A DNA stretch of 64,000 nucleotides, taken from Dimorphilus gyrociliatus (Eukaryota > Annelida > Polychaeta > Dinophilidae). The notes under the pieces are model-generated. The model was not told where the DNA came from. It made no database searches and saw nothing but the letters and a program-made list of their open reading frames with translations. Position numbers and translations under genes: made by a program. The DNA lies in the NCBI GenBank assembly GCA_904063045.1, contig CAJFCJ010000006.1:2904946-2968945 (forward strand), given 5' to 3'. Below, in pieces: positions 22,163 through 34,991 of the stretch; position 1 is the first letter of the stretch, and the number at the start of each line of letters is the position of its first letter.

Positions 22163-24784
22163 TTATTTCTGTCTTAAATCTGCTTTTATTAGTAGGCCAT
22201 AGATAATTAATGAATTATCATTTTCAACGAACCATTCTATTTCGGTGTTGGAAAATCTGCAGAGAAATTCAATTGTTTATTGCATAACGAACAAGATTTA
22301 GGTGAATACATACGATGGATCAAATTGGAGTTGTTTATTGCCGTTTCTACCTTGAGCTGTATAGCTATCGGGTCTTACTAAGACTTGAAAAGCCAATTTA
22401 ATGTCATAAGCTCCGTATCTTTTAAGTAAAAATGGAATATTAAACCGACAAATATTTAAAATCTCCAACTGATTAAGTACCTTCTTGACTGAGATGTGTA
22501 ACTGCAATATTTAATTGATGGAGAAACAAATCTAGTTGCTGATTCTCGGATTTCTGAATTACGACTTTCAATAACTTCTTTTACACTATCGCTGAAAGAT
22601 ATTGGAAGATAGGCTCTATGCCAATCCTCAAAGTCGTACACGGTTGCATGGGTGTCGTGAACGTTGAGCCCTATCCTATACCATCCAAGAGGCAAAACAT
22701 ATTTTCTTAAAGGCTTTCCCCTATGATAATAGTCATTGTCTTTTCTATAAAGGTGGCAATTATGACAGAAACATTTGCTATGTCTTTCTGCTTTGTAAGA
22801 ATCTCCTATAAGTTTAAAAGTTGTAAACAAATTAGTTGCTTCGTTTAGCTGTTAAAATAGACTAACTTATGGATAATTCAGTTTTAAAATATTTATCACA
22901 TAAATTTTTTAATTGACAAATTTCTGAGTCTTTTATCCTCTTGATTTCGTTCAATTTTAAGATACAAGTTGAAATTAAATCATCAAATTCGTTTCCTTTT
23001 AATTTTTCCAATTCCATTATGAATCTATCTGCGTTGAAATTCCTCGGTAAGGTGTCTACTTTTCTAATAGTTTTAATAGTCATTGAGAAACAGACGCTTA
23101 AACAATTTAAAAGATGTTCACAGGACGTTAAATCGTTTGGGTCTAAATTTTCCAATTTATTTCCCAACATGTTCATTATACCCATATCAAACAAATGTTG
23201 GTAATTCCTTTCATTTCTCAAAGCATACCTTAAAATTTCAAGAATTAACGTCGATTGGAGTTTATCATTGAAATATTTTATCAGTAAATTCGCACAAGTT
23301 TCTATAAAAGGAAAAACAGTTATATAGTTATTTAGCATAGCTATTTTTTTATTTAAAAACAACCATCAAGTTCAAAGGTTTCTCCACAAAGAAGAATACT
23401 TATCGTTAGAGTAACTAGTTTGATGTTATCAGGTGTGAGATGGCATCTTGTAAAGTTAATATAGTAATCTCTTTTTTCCAAAATTCTACCTGATATCTCC
23501 GATATCTTACAGCCCTGTTTAATTAACTGTAAAGTACACAGCAAAATTCCATTCGGATTTAACTGTTTAACAATTAAAATATTAATGAATTAAGATGAAT
23601 TTTAAAATAATTATATTGTATTGTACTTTAAGTTTTTCGGCCTCCATTACAATGTGTAAAAGATCAATAAATGAATTGTCAAAAGCCAATTTAGCGAACA
23701 TAGCATTCTTCTTTGAACAACTCTTGAAAAATTTACACATCATTCTGTAACTTTGTTGAATATCATGATCGTCCATATACAATGTGAAAAATCTCAACAT
23801 TTTATTTGCAACCTCAAAAAACTGACTTTTCATAATAATGGTTAGAATAGTTTCGTATAGGATACTATCACAGTAGCATACTCTTAAAAATTTTAATAGT
23901 TTCTTTAAAAAATCTTTAAAAAGAGAGTATTCATTAATTTTTGCTATAAGATCCAAAATTTTAAGAAGAACTTTAGTAAACGTTTCCAAATCGCTATAAT
24001 ATCCTTCAGATTTAAGAAGATACGGTAGTTTCGCAACGCTAATTTCACAGTTTTTACTGGAGATGCTTACCGTTAGGAACAGATTTTTATTCTGTTTTGT
24101 AAATAATTCAGTTATTCCGGTAAAACATATACCGTAATCTATATCATTTGTTCCGAATGATAGAGTTCCTCTTTTAAAATCGACTATCATTTTGAAATAG
24201 TCGGGAATAACGAAGCTCGGCGAACAATTCTCCGGGTAGCTATGAATTACTTCATTCTTATAATAAAATTCTTTACTGTTTAAATCCCAACCAAATGAAT
24301 TCTCATTCTGACCGCAAAGTGGAACGAGAGAGCTTTCTCTTTTAGAAACTGAATCGGTTGATAAACCAATTATTGAGAATTTACCTCTTCTCGTTTCTTT
24401 AGGCCAATATATTTGATAAACGTGAATTCCTTTGTATAATCCTTCTGTACACTTAGCTAAATCTGAGGAGGTTTTGGAAATATTTTTACGAATCGTTATC
24501 TTTTCATCGGTTATTGTAAAGTTATCTGAGGAATCGATCTTATCCCATTGAAATACATTTTCTTGTTTGAACCATTGGGGTACACAACCTTGTTTAGCTT
24601 TAACAGGATTAACTTCATACGCTTTAATACGCTTTTCCCAAGCATCCAATGGAAGTGTAAACTCATCCTGAAAATGATACTGTCCTTCATAATTATCTCT
24701 TTCACAATCAGTACCGGATGCATTTCTTATTAGAGTACTTGTTTTCGATTCTATATCACCTAAATCGCTTAGATTGTTACCCAT
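22163..24784 (-). CDS. Array gene A2: SPRY-ARM-ART-like protein with HGT motif lost
   Basis: Six exons: 24784-23627, 23562-23364, 23301-22867, 22805-22481, 22418-22314 and 22256-22163, giving 771 residues. It begins MGNNLS, a good N-myristoylation signal. An SPSB-type SPRY domain lies at about residues 80-260 (GIHVYQIYWPKETRRGKFS, FGWDL, IPDYFKMIVD). Leu-rich helical repeats follow to about 595, then CFCHNCH and LPLGWYRIGL. Where relatives have WHRAYHGT this copy has WHRAYLPIS, so the putative catalytic His and its Gly-Thr are missing. The segment carrying PGD is also shortened: the exon is 325 bp instead of 400. SPSIKY and NTEIEW remain, but the ETIG motif of the FQVLV module is replaced by an Asn/Gly/Gln-rich stretch. 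I infer a non-catalytic member that may bind or regulate. Confidence 0.85.
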
Positions 24785-25052
24785 ATCTGTCTGTGATATA
24801 TCTGCTTTCGTTTTCGATAAAATGGCGTCTGGTGGTTACCGAAATAGAAAATAAAATGTTTCATACGTTGTATTTAAATATTGAAGCTAATTCATCATTT
24901 TTAAATTTTTTGGACAGGGAACCTAGTTTTAAAATTCTACTTTCGTTTTTAAAATAGTAAATAGCAATAACAACAATTGAAAGCTGATATCATACTGTAT
25001 TTTGTGTAAAAAATAGTTCTAAATGTTAGTGATTATTTATCGAAAAAGAAAG

Positions 25053-27787
25053 TTAACTTTTTTCAATAGGTTCTATATTAATCAAAAGTCCGTAGAGAGC
25101 ATGACAAGCACGTTGCATTGTAAACCATTCAAGTTCGTCGTTGGAAAATCTGTTAAGATGATTATTAAAATAAATATTAATTATATTATTTTAATTGATT
25201 TTTATACAAAAAACCAACTTCTGATCAATTTGTTTGCTTTGTCCAATTGTTTGTGGTCCAATTTTGTAAGTATTTGGTGCCATTAGAACTTGAAAACACA
25301 TTTTGACAACGTATTTATCTTTCCATCTATAGAATATTTTTTAATTAATAGATTACTTTGTTTAGTGTAATAATAGATAAAAGTTGATAATTACCTTGAT
25401 CCTGGGGAGTAGTGGGTTGAATAGCGAAGAGATGGAGATACAAATACACATTTTGTATTGAATCCTTCAGGTTTTCTCTCATCATTAAAGTGATTTGGCA
25501 ATTCTGTCAGCCGATGACCACTAGCTGTATAATCACCGGGTAATAACAGAAATCCATGACGTAGAATATCAGGGATAGTCTCAGTCTTGGTACCGTGATA
25601 AGCTCTATGCCATTTTTTTACGGCTTCTGCCTCTTCTGCAAAAGGAGGTAAAACCAAACCAAACCTATACCATCCAATAGGCAATGCATAGGTTCGGGAT
25701 GGCTCTCCACGTGAGTAATAATCTTGATCGTTTCTTTTAGAATGGCAGTTGATGCAAAAACATCTATCGTATTTAGAGTCAAAATATACCGAGCCTATAA
25801 AGAAATAGAATGGTTGTCTTCCTATTTTTGAATAATCAAATAAAAGTATATTTACTAAAATTTAAACACTGCATTAATTCTGCAGTTAAATCTTTCAGAA
25901 GGCATTTTTTCTCTACAGCTACTCCTTTCTCAATTTCATCTAATTTGTTTAGGCAGGAATTAATCTGGCATTCAATGCTGCTTGAACCGCTTGATAAGTC
26001 TTTGAGAGTTTCTCTTAATCGCTTTACGCCTACACTATCTCTGAGAGAACTATTATGAGAATTTTCCCTTTGTAATTCGACAACTTTCGTTAATAGTTTA
26101 ATTAGACATTGTAACGCTATAGTAAGACAGTCATTTTTTTCTTTAATTCCATTCAAAATGCCATTAAATTTACCAGTAACCCCTTGACGTAACAAATACA
26201 AAATATTCTGATTGTTGTCCAGTACTGATGCCAATGTATCCAGAGCTTCTTTTGGTAATATGAAAAAGTCATCTCCGACCTTTCCATCTAGGGCTGCAGA
26301 TTCAGCGAAAGAGGCAATGATATCCAGAAAATGTGCTGAATTTAACAAAAAAGCTTTGTTATTATTCTTATATTCTATATATATTCATATATGCATACAA
26401 TTAATGGTCCATTTAGATCTCGAATCTTCGTATTTTATATAGCCAAGACTCATAATACATAGTATTGGAATAAATGATTCGACGTCTACACCTGCACATA
26501 TATTATCAGAACAATGTTTTTCAAGCAATCCGTCAATTTTCCTTTGAAGAATTTCATCTCTTATTGCCGATATCTTAGAGAGATTGCATATTAGGATGAG
26601 GATAGGGAGTAGAATATCTTTCTTGATCTGTAACCAATTGATTTAAATGATTAGAAAAGCTATTAGTTGTTTGTTTAAGTAATACTAACTGATATTGACA
26701 TATTTGCTTTAATTATGTCTGAAAGTACAGTTTCCAAAGTATCTAAACATCCAGATTCAAATAGTGACGTGGAAAATTTTGCAAAATCGTGGGAACATGT
26801 TCCCATCAGTTTAGTTATCTCTATAAAATTCGTAATCGCTGCTGGTTTCCTTTTTTGTTTATATGTATATTTCTGATAATGGCACATTATGTTAGCGTCT
26901 TTCGCAATCATAGACATATATATCTTATACATCCAAACGTCTTGTTTAGCTTCCTCCAAAATATTATGAAACTTGGCAATGCTTTCATATATAAGTGAGG
27001 AGTCATCTAAGCTTTTGCTACGCATCATCTCTATTAAAGTTCTCCAAACTACAGAATTTTCCGATAAAGCAGACGTACTTCTTGTTGAAAACAATTGATT
27101 AAATGTACTCTTCCCCATGCCTTCGATTTTTGTCATTGATACCTTATCATTGAAATTTGTAAGATTAACTGTAGGATATAGTTTTACATTCTTTTTGGAG
27201 AAAACTGCATCCAATCCACTACAACAAATTCCAATATCTCCGTGTTCATCTTTAAATGAGAGGATCCCTTTCTGCAAGTCTAGGATCATAAAAAAGGTGT
27301 CTGATACTGAATAACCAGGATTCCTGTCCTCCGGATACGTATTCAACACCATTCCTCCGTAAAGAGCTTTATTATTTACTATATCCCAACCTAGTGAGTG
27401 CTGATTTAGACCACATAACGGTAGGCATTGAAAATTTTGAATGGGTGCCATCTGAGAAGAAACACCAATAACTGCACACAAACCCCTCTTTTTCTGAGGC
27501 CAATGTATTTTAAATATGTGTAATCCATCAGTATATCCTTCAGCTGCTTTTGCAATATGTGAACTAGGTCTTTCTGCAATTTTAGACACTGTCAATCCGT
27601 CAGCTTCTATTCTGAGAGATGAAGATGTCTTTTCCTCATCCCATATAGACGCCTGTTTTATCCTAGGGCTTTTGACTGCTTCTGCAGGCCTTTGAGTGTT
27701 TCTCGTATTGGAATTCTTGAGTGCACTCACGAAAATTTTAGCTATATCTTCTTCCAAGTCTGACAAATCGCCTTGAGCATTTCCCAT
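25053..27787 (-). CDS. Array gene A3: full-length acylated SPRY-ARM-CxCxxCH-ART-like protein
   Basis: Six exons: 27787-26690, 26627-26399, 26335-25856, 25794-25395, 25326-25219 and 25149-25053, giving 803 residues. The MGNAQG start fits an N-myristoylation site. The SPRY domain spans about residues 45-235 (GYTDGLHIFKIHWPQKKRG, LGWDIVNNKALYGG, KLYPTVNL). The following 350 residues are ARM-like helices (ILICNLSKISAIRDEIL). Then come CFCINCH, ALPIGWYRFGL, WHRAYHGT, LPGD, FVSPSLRYS, CFQVLMAP and NDELEW. His, Tyr and Glu stand in the order of the PARP-type H-Y-E triad. The NAD-dependent ADP-ribosyl transfer is inferred from motifs only; no target is known. It lies 268 bp from the A2 start and reads in the same direction. 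Confidence 0.87.
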
Positions 27788-28336
27788 TTCTGCAATGCAA
27801 CTGAAGCTACACTTCCTACTTTCACTTTAAAATAGAACTGGAACCATACTAAAAAAGAGTTTATAAGTACAGAAATTTGTCATGAAAACCAGAAGAGAAC
27901 CATTTTAAACTTCAAATATGGTTTAAATTGATTAATATATAACTATAAATGATAAACTCTTTAATGTTAAAACAAAGTTTGTATGCAATAACGTTTTATT
28001 TACTTTATAACGATAGGCCTTCATATACGCCTTATAACAATAGAAATATAAACGAAAATAAAAACAAGATGATTACACGATTACAACTTCAATGATATTT
28101 TTTATTCTCTTTACGATTCAATTTCAAGTTTCTGCGTTTCTTTTTTTTTTTAAAGAAAAAATAATTAAAAATAGATTGTAAGAGTAACAAAGTGATGAAA
28201 GACAAAAACAGAAAATCAAAAAAAAGATAAGTATTTAAGGTTGAAAATTTGTTGATAATAATATTTTTCAACAATATTTTTTAAATTATAATTAATTAAA
28301 AAAAAATTACTTAGAAAACGAAAGTAGAAAAAGAGT
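27788..28336. other. Intergenic region A3-A4
   Basis: 549 bp, strongly AT-rich with poly-A/poly-T tracts near 28140 and 28290. No gene seen. Confidence 0.5.
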
Positions 28337-30988
28337 TTATTTTTCGTTCTTTTCGATTTTAATTAGTAGACTGTGCAGTACAACAGAACTTCTATTTTCT
28401 GTAAACCATTCGAGATCATAGTTTGAATACCTGAATGAATAATTAAAAATCAATTAATTCATTTAATTATAAAGGAGTAGTTTTAGTTTGCATTTACATT
28501 AAATCAATTTGCTTTTTAACACCAATTGTTTCGGGTCCAATATTATAGCAATTAGGCTTAATTAGAACTTGAAATGCTGCTTTAACTGTACAACCGTTCC
28601 ATCTTTTGAAAAATAGGAGGGTTTTTTTTAAATTGTTTCTATTGCTATTCTAATTATTTAGCTTACTGTTTTCCTGGAGAATAGTAATTTGCATAGCGAA
28701 GAGAAGGTGAGACAAATATTCTCTTTGTATTGAAACCTTCTGGTTTATTATCATTGTTGTAATGTCCAGGTAGTTCTTTTATTCTGTGACCGTCAGCAGT
28801 CATCTCTCCTGGTAAAAGTAGTTCCTCCTGGCGCAAAATTGTATAAACCCTATCAACTCTTGTTCCATGAAATGCTCTATGCCAAGTTTCAGAAGCTCTT
28901 TCCGATTTGGCTTGAGAAGGTATTTTAAGAGCAAATCTAAACCATCCAATAGGTAAGGAATGATATCTTGGTGGGATACCATGAGATACCCCTTCGGCTT
29001 CATTCCTTATCGAATGACAAACTGGACAATAACATTTATCATATTGGTTCAAGAGATACGATTTATCTGTGTAAAGAAACGAGTATTTCAGTGAAAATGT
29101 TAACTATATATATATATATAGTTTCTTACTGTCAATATTAATATATTCTTTTAAGAAGCGTCTACTTAAATTCTCTAAAATGCATTCGCCTTTTATTTTT
29201 CCTATTGTAAATTTTTGTATCTTATAAAGACATATTTTTGACGTCATTGAAAGATAATTGAAATCTCTCTCGTCCAACTTCTTTAATACATCCACTAAGC
29301 CATTAACTTTAACAATTTTTCGATATTGTTGATCTTTACCCTCATGAGTCATAACAATTAACGTAAATAATTTATTCAAGCATTGCTGTGCTAATTCGAG
29401 ACAAACGTTGTCATTTGATAATTGAATTAAAGCGTCGTTTAAGATGCCAATTAAATTCCTTTTTAATAGAAAATGACAATTTTCCGCACAATCCAATATT
29501 GCTAGTAAAGTTTCCAACGCTTCTCTGGGAAAAACATACATTGTTGAAAATTTTGCATGTCCTTCTTTTATGGCTTTTATAGTCAATTCCACTAAGATTT
29601 CTAATAGTTTTTCTACGTATTTGAAGAGAGTAGTATTTTATTAGTCATAAAGTTATGGCCAATCCCTATACAAACCTGGCACTATCCAAGCTTGTCGATT
29701 ATCGCTGTATAAAACGTTACCTAGAGTCATAACGCTAATAAGACAAACTGTCGGTGGATATGCTATCGTATCGCAATAATTCTCCAAAATTCCATGAATC
29801 CTCTTTCGTATTATTTCATCTTTTATTATTGTCACCTTTGACAAATTGTGTAAAAGGCCTATTGAATTTACTAGAATCTCGCTTTTTACCTAGAATTTTT
29901 GAATAAAGAGAGTAGTAAGAAATTATATCTATATTTTCATTATTACTTACGTCTTGCGCTATTGATAGTTTAGGCATAATTTGAAAAGTATCTATAATAG
30001 TATCTAAGCATTTTTGATTAACGAGTGCAATGGGAAAAAGAGCATTTCCCCAAGTATAATAATACATAAGTCGAGATACTGCAATGAAGCATTGAACACC
30101 GACACTATCTCTTATTTGTGTTAGGGAGAATATTTGAAAAAGATTTAAAGCTCTGGTATCATCAAGTTTTGTCATCATTTTTAAATATGTTTTATACATC
30201 CATAGATCATCTCTAACCATAAAATTTAGTTCCAAAAATTCTTGTATAATTTGAAGTATGACATTGACCTTATCCGAACTTTTATGTATCATCATTGAAT
30301 TTAACATACGCCATTTAACTGACATCTCTAGTAGCATTCCAATCCTTCTTTTGGAGGGATCATGAGATGAATTATGAATTTCTACCACGGTAACTTCGCT
30401 ACCAGCTGATGTAAGATTAATAACGGGATATAGTTTAATCCCCTGTTCAGCAAATATACTATTTAATTCACAATAACAAAAGCCAAATTCCTCGTCATCC
30501 GTTCTAAACGCTAATATGCCTTTATCAAGGTCTAAAATCATATAAAAATTTTCAGGCACTGCGTAGTTGGGATTTCGATCTTTGGGATAATTCTTAATTA
30601 AATTCCCATTAAAAAATGACTGATTATTAACGATATCCCAACCAAGAAGAACTTCGTTTGAATCGAAAATCTGAACAATTTGTGAACGACAAACTGGAAC
30701 TTGATCTGTAGATACACCTATTATAGCAACCTCGCCTCTTTTTTTCTTAGGCCAATTCACTTTAAAGATGTGTATGCCTTCAGTATATCCAGATGTACTC
30801 CTAGCTATATCTGCAGTATCCGTAGATAAACATTTTTTTACTGTTAAGCCAAGATTACATATTTCCAAATTGGGAGAAGACTCGTAATTATCCCATTTAA
30901 AAGCTGTCTTTCCAGCAAAAGTTCGAATAATCTCTTTTGTAGATTGTTCAATTGTAGATTTATTATCGAAATCCGAATTGCTTTCCAT
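28337..30988 (-). CDS. Array gene A4: full-length SPRY-ARM-CxCxxCH-ART-like protein, no acylation motif
   Basis: Six exons: 30988-29951, 29889-29676, 29612-29130, 29066-28667, 28602-28498 and 28430-28337, giving 777 residues. The start is MESNSD, so unlike most relatives there is no Gly2 for myristoylation. The SPRY domain (about 30-215) is the clearest of the array: FKWDNYESSPNL, GYTEGIHIFKVNWPKKKRG, LLGWDIVNNQSFFNG, VPENFYMILDLDKGILAF, KLYPVINL. ARM-like helices follow (LLHNLSKVTIIKDEIIRK). CYCPVCH is near 590, WHRAFHGT puts the putative catalytic His near 645, and FVSPSLRYANYY, AAFQVLIKP and YDLEWF complete the ART-like part. This copy is the best template for modelling the fold. Proposed role: a cytosolic sensor with a C-terminal ADP-ribosyltransferase-like module (inference). 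Confidence 0.88.
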
Positions 30989-32338
30989 AATTTGTATGAA
31001 AAATGTCGAAGAACTCTATATCTAATAATATTTATTAAACATTTCACATAAAGAGAAAAGACTATTCTCGCGTAAAAGTCTCTCCTATAAAATAAACAGT
31101 TGATAGTTTTGTCGTTACTCCACTCTTCAAAACTTCTGTTTACTCAAAAGTAAAATTCTATTTTTTTTTCATTTTTAGGCGACTGATTCACATGAATGAT
31201 TTCAGTATTGATTCTATTCTCCTAACAATTTACTAATATCATATTGGGTATTAATCATATTTTTTTTTTCTTAAATATCTATCAATATTCGAATTATGAA
31301 GAATTTTAATATTGTATGAAGTGGAATTATGCTCAACGCCCTTTCTTTTCTCTTTTGAACAATACCCCCTATTTCAAATACGCTATTCTGTCCATTGAAG
31401 TATAAAGCATATAATATAGAAATAAACTTGTTATATCTTTATAGTTGAACAAACCTACTCTAATTACCACTAACTATCAAATAATTATACAAGTATAGTA
31501 GATATTTTCTTATATCAGCTTTTATTACGTAAGAGAAGGAAATAAGAAATGAGAGAACAAGTTAGTACGGTTTTAATGCTGCTGGCTTCTATGAAAAATG
31601 AATAGGATCATAAAATTTGTTGGCTAATATATTTTATACTTTTACTGAAAATATAATAATTTATAAAGTAAGAAGACTTTTATTGGTCTTTTTAGGTCTT
31701 TCGCTGACCTAGATAAATAGTTCTACGCGTAGTTAAAAATGCCTTTTCATCAAAAATATGCGATCTAAGCCTATACAATAAAAAATCATTTAATCTAGAA
31801 TGGCAGTATTCAGTCTTGAATATCCCAGTTATAGGCTATCAATAATCTCTGAAAAAATGAGAGAGGGAAAAACAAGTGCCAATCAACTATGAGCTAAATG
31901 TATTTATTGTTTATTTACTTTGATATTTATCTCTAAATACTCTAAATAGTATCAAAACAAAAACGTAAATATTATTAATTAATTTGAAAAAGCTACCATT
32001 CACAATTCCTTTTAAAAAATAGATTCATTTGTTTATTTATCTACTAAGTCCAATATAACTATAAGTATAATTCTATTAATTACAAATTACATGGTTCTTT
32101 GAACCTGAATAATAACGCCTGGCATACTGATAGTTAGCTTTTATCCCTATTGGTCTTATTTTATATATATATATATAGGCTAAATACTGCAAAATGATTT
32201 ATCTTAAATAGTAAAAGCATTGTAGTTGATATCGATATTGAATAAAAGAAAAAAAAACATCAACAACAACAAACGTTATGCGCAGTTTAAATATTTTGGA
32301 AATAAAAGAAATCTTTAAAAGGGGACAAAGTTCAATAT

Positions 32339-32370
<32 letters not shown>

Positions 32371-32908
32371 CAGAGAGAGAGAGAGAAAGAGAGAGAGAAA
32401 ATTTTATGCCTGAACGAATATTCTAAAAGAGAAAATAGCCCCTCCCTTTTTTTCTGTCCATCACCCTTGATTAAATTACCAACTCTTATTTTTTAAATAA
32501 AAAGTCCTCTAGTCCTCCAGTTAATCTAAATATCATAAATCCGATATGAGATACATATATAGGATATATAGAGTTAATTTTAAAGATGATATCTTCAACA
32601 GAGACTACTCAAGATGGCTCTTTTTTTTCACACTTAGTAAAAAAAATGAAAAAAAAGAATAACCTTGAAAAAAACAAGGTCTTGTATTCTTCTCTTTCTT
32701 ATTCTGCTTCTAAAGAGCAAAAATCATAATAAACTAGCAATAATAGATTGTATACAGTACACCCATATTTTTTTATTATTAAGTTATCTATAATTTTTCT
32801 TCTAGAATATTTATTTTATAAAGAATACGAAAAGAATGGAAAATAAATATGATAACATATATAATTTTTAAATTAAAGACTCTATTGTTAGATAGGGGGG
32901 GGAAAAAA
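30989..32908. other. Intergenic region with microsatellites
   Basis: About 1.9 kb, very AT-rich. A TA run at about 32344-32368 is followed by a GA-rich run to about 32398. No gene supported; a small frame at 32278 lies over these simple repeats and is not believed. Confidence 0.6.
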
Positions 32909-33533
32909 ATGGAAAAATCGAATTTTTTTGATTATTTATCAATTGATTCGAGAGTTATTACATTTGAAGAAGATAAATACGGAAATTATAAATCGAATAT
33001 AACATTAAAAAATAACTTGAAGAGTAATAGAGTTAGATTTTTATTAAAGACGAATAAATCAAAAATATTTAATATTAAACCTACAAATACAAATATATTG
33101 GATTGCGATGAAAACATTAATCTAAAAATATCTTGTAAAACTGCTAGTATTGATGAAATAGAAAATAGTTGTTTTCAAATATTGGCAAATATCGTTAATG
33201 ATGAAGGCCCTGATAAAGATAGTAATCAAGTAGTAGAAGCAAGATTACCTTGTAGATTACAAAGTCGTGAGCTTATCCTCCCTGAAAAGGGAAAGCAAAA
33301 TGTGGAAAAAATGTAAAGTAGTCCTTTAAATTTCTAGATCGATATCTATTTATTCTATTATCTATAGGTTAATTAATATAACAATACTTATGGTTGGTTT
33401 TCTAATCGGTATTATTTTTGCCACATTCTTTTTGAGGTCATATTATCAAAGATTGGATAAAACTGGTGGAATAACGGATTCTTTAACAAATTCTCTTTAT
33501 TGGATGTTTTTTACAAATGATAAATACGATTAG
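32909..33533 (+). CDS. MSP-domain protein with C-terminal membrane anchor (MOSPD/VAP-like)
   Basis: Two exons, 32909-33312 and 33368-33533, give 189 residues from MEKSNFF. An upstream in-frame ATG at 32849 would add 20 residues, but that stretch includes a poly-G run and no homology. Residues about 12-105 form an MSP (major sperm protein) domain: SRVITFEEDKYG, KSNITLKNNLKSNRVRFLLK, NIKPTNTNILDCDENINLK. Exon 2 supplies one hydrophobic helix (LMVGFLIGIIFATFFL, about 143-158) and a short tail. VAP and MOSPD proteins of this layout sit in the ER membrane and bind FFAT-type peptides at contact sites; that role is transferred from the family. No coiled coil is visible between the domain and the anchor. 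It is convergent with the tetraspanin gene, 133 bp away. Confidence 0.8.
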
Positions 33534-33666
33534 AAATTGTTGGAAAAGCATTAAAGAACACAAAATGTCCAATTAGCATATTTTCGGTTTTTAATATAGA
33601 AATATTTATATAAAAACTTTTTTTTTTAAAAAAAAAAATATGAAATAAAACATAGCTTAATAAATT

Positions 33667-34991
33667 TTAAGTAAATATATCTTGTTCGATAGTTGAGTGT
33701 CTTTCCCCCTGAAGGCTATATATTGTTAAGCTTCCTTGAAATATTGACAATAGTAATAGAGTAATTCCAATAATTAATAGTCGGGAAAAAAATTTGCCTG
33801 TCATTTCAAGAATTGTTATAGAAATTTCTCTTTCCAAAAAGAAGAAACATCCCTGTAGAGAGAAAAAGAAAAAAAAGAAGAGTGTTTATCATTTTTACCT
33901 AAAAATTTGTTTATTTAAGTATAAAATACTGTTTGATAAATAGCTGTATTCGAAAATGGAGAGGTTACAGAAGAATTTGAATGTTTCGATGGTTTCTGGC
34001 TAAAGCAACTTTGATTTTTAGGTTTTGTTGCGTAAATACTACACGATTCTGGTATTTTTCCATTCCAATCTTGATAAGTATTAATTCCACAACAGTTGCA
34101 CTGAAAAATTAAAGGAGGTAATAGAAAATTTAAATTAATAGAATAAAATATTACATCAATCTGCAAAGCATCCCAAAATCCTCTATCGTAATGATTTTCA
34201 TTTGCATTATTCTGAACGCGTTTTAATGAATTTATCATAACTCTTTCAGCAGATTTCCTTATCTATTTATTAATTAAAAGAATAACTATAAAACTTAGAA
34301 AAAATGATATTTTTACCTCTCTAAACAAGTGTTCTGTATAACTATTAGCGCATCTCATTCTCGAGTAGCCACAGAAGATACAGAAGACAGATCCAAATAG
34401 AATAACAATTGGCTATAAATGTATACAGATAAGAAAAATAGAAAAAACTAGTTAAAATATTATATAATCATTTTACCCAAAAATTAGTTTTTCTCTTATT
34501 TAAAGCAATGCAAAATATACAAAATCCGCAAGAAATAACAATTGAACTCGATAGAATTATTATAATTTCGTTTGTATTTATTTTTGAGAAACTTTCATCT
34601 TGAACCAAATTCAACCAACAAAATTGTTTTCCAACTTGAAATTTGTTTATTCTAGTTTATAATATTGTTTATATTGTTTGTTGATTTTATATTTTATTTT
34701 TTTCAACTTTTTATGAACTTACCTGCAATTTTTTTGAGATGAAGGATCTATCGTTTGAGTAAATACTCCTATTATTATTAAAATACTCCCTCCGCACATC
34801 ATTATTAAGATGCTAGATAAAATGAATAATCCAAATCTTACTTTTAACCAATTTATTTGGAGCGAATGTAATGAAATTAAACTTGAAAATATATTTGAAT
34901 TTGCTGAAATTGTCCTCTGTAATAAAGAATCGTTATTATTTAATACTCTTTCACAACAGCAACTCATGCTGGCAGTTTCTTCTTCTTCCAT
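33667..34991 (-). CDS. Tetraspanin-like protein
   Basis: Six exons: 34991-34723, 34651-34477, 34412-34317, 34262-34155, 34100-33930 and 33852-33667, giving 334 residues. Four hydrophobic helices are visible: FGLFILSSILIMMCGGSILI, IIIILSSSIVISCGFCIFCI, PIVILFGSVFCIFCGYSR and LLIIGITLLLLSIFQGSLTI. The large loop between helices 3 and 4 has the tetraspanin CCG signature (CNCCGINTYQDW), further cysteines (ESCSIY, QSCFSQ) and the closing GCFFFLEREI. The cytoplasmic N-terminus has MSCCC, likely palmitoylated. Tetraspanins organise plasma-membrane microdomains. The N-terminus is longer than usual (about 50 residues before helix 1). Exon join 1-2 was set by phase, and the acceptor choice at 34652 is the least certain one. 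Confidence 0.85.

Noticed and set aside
32278-32496. 72-codon ORF before the MSP-domain gene
   Set aside because: It is largely TA and GA microsatellite translated as YIYIYI and REREKE.
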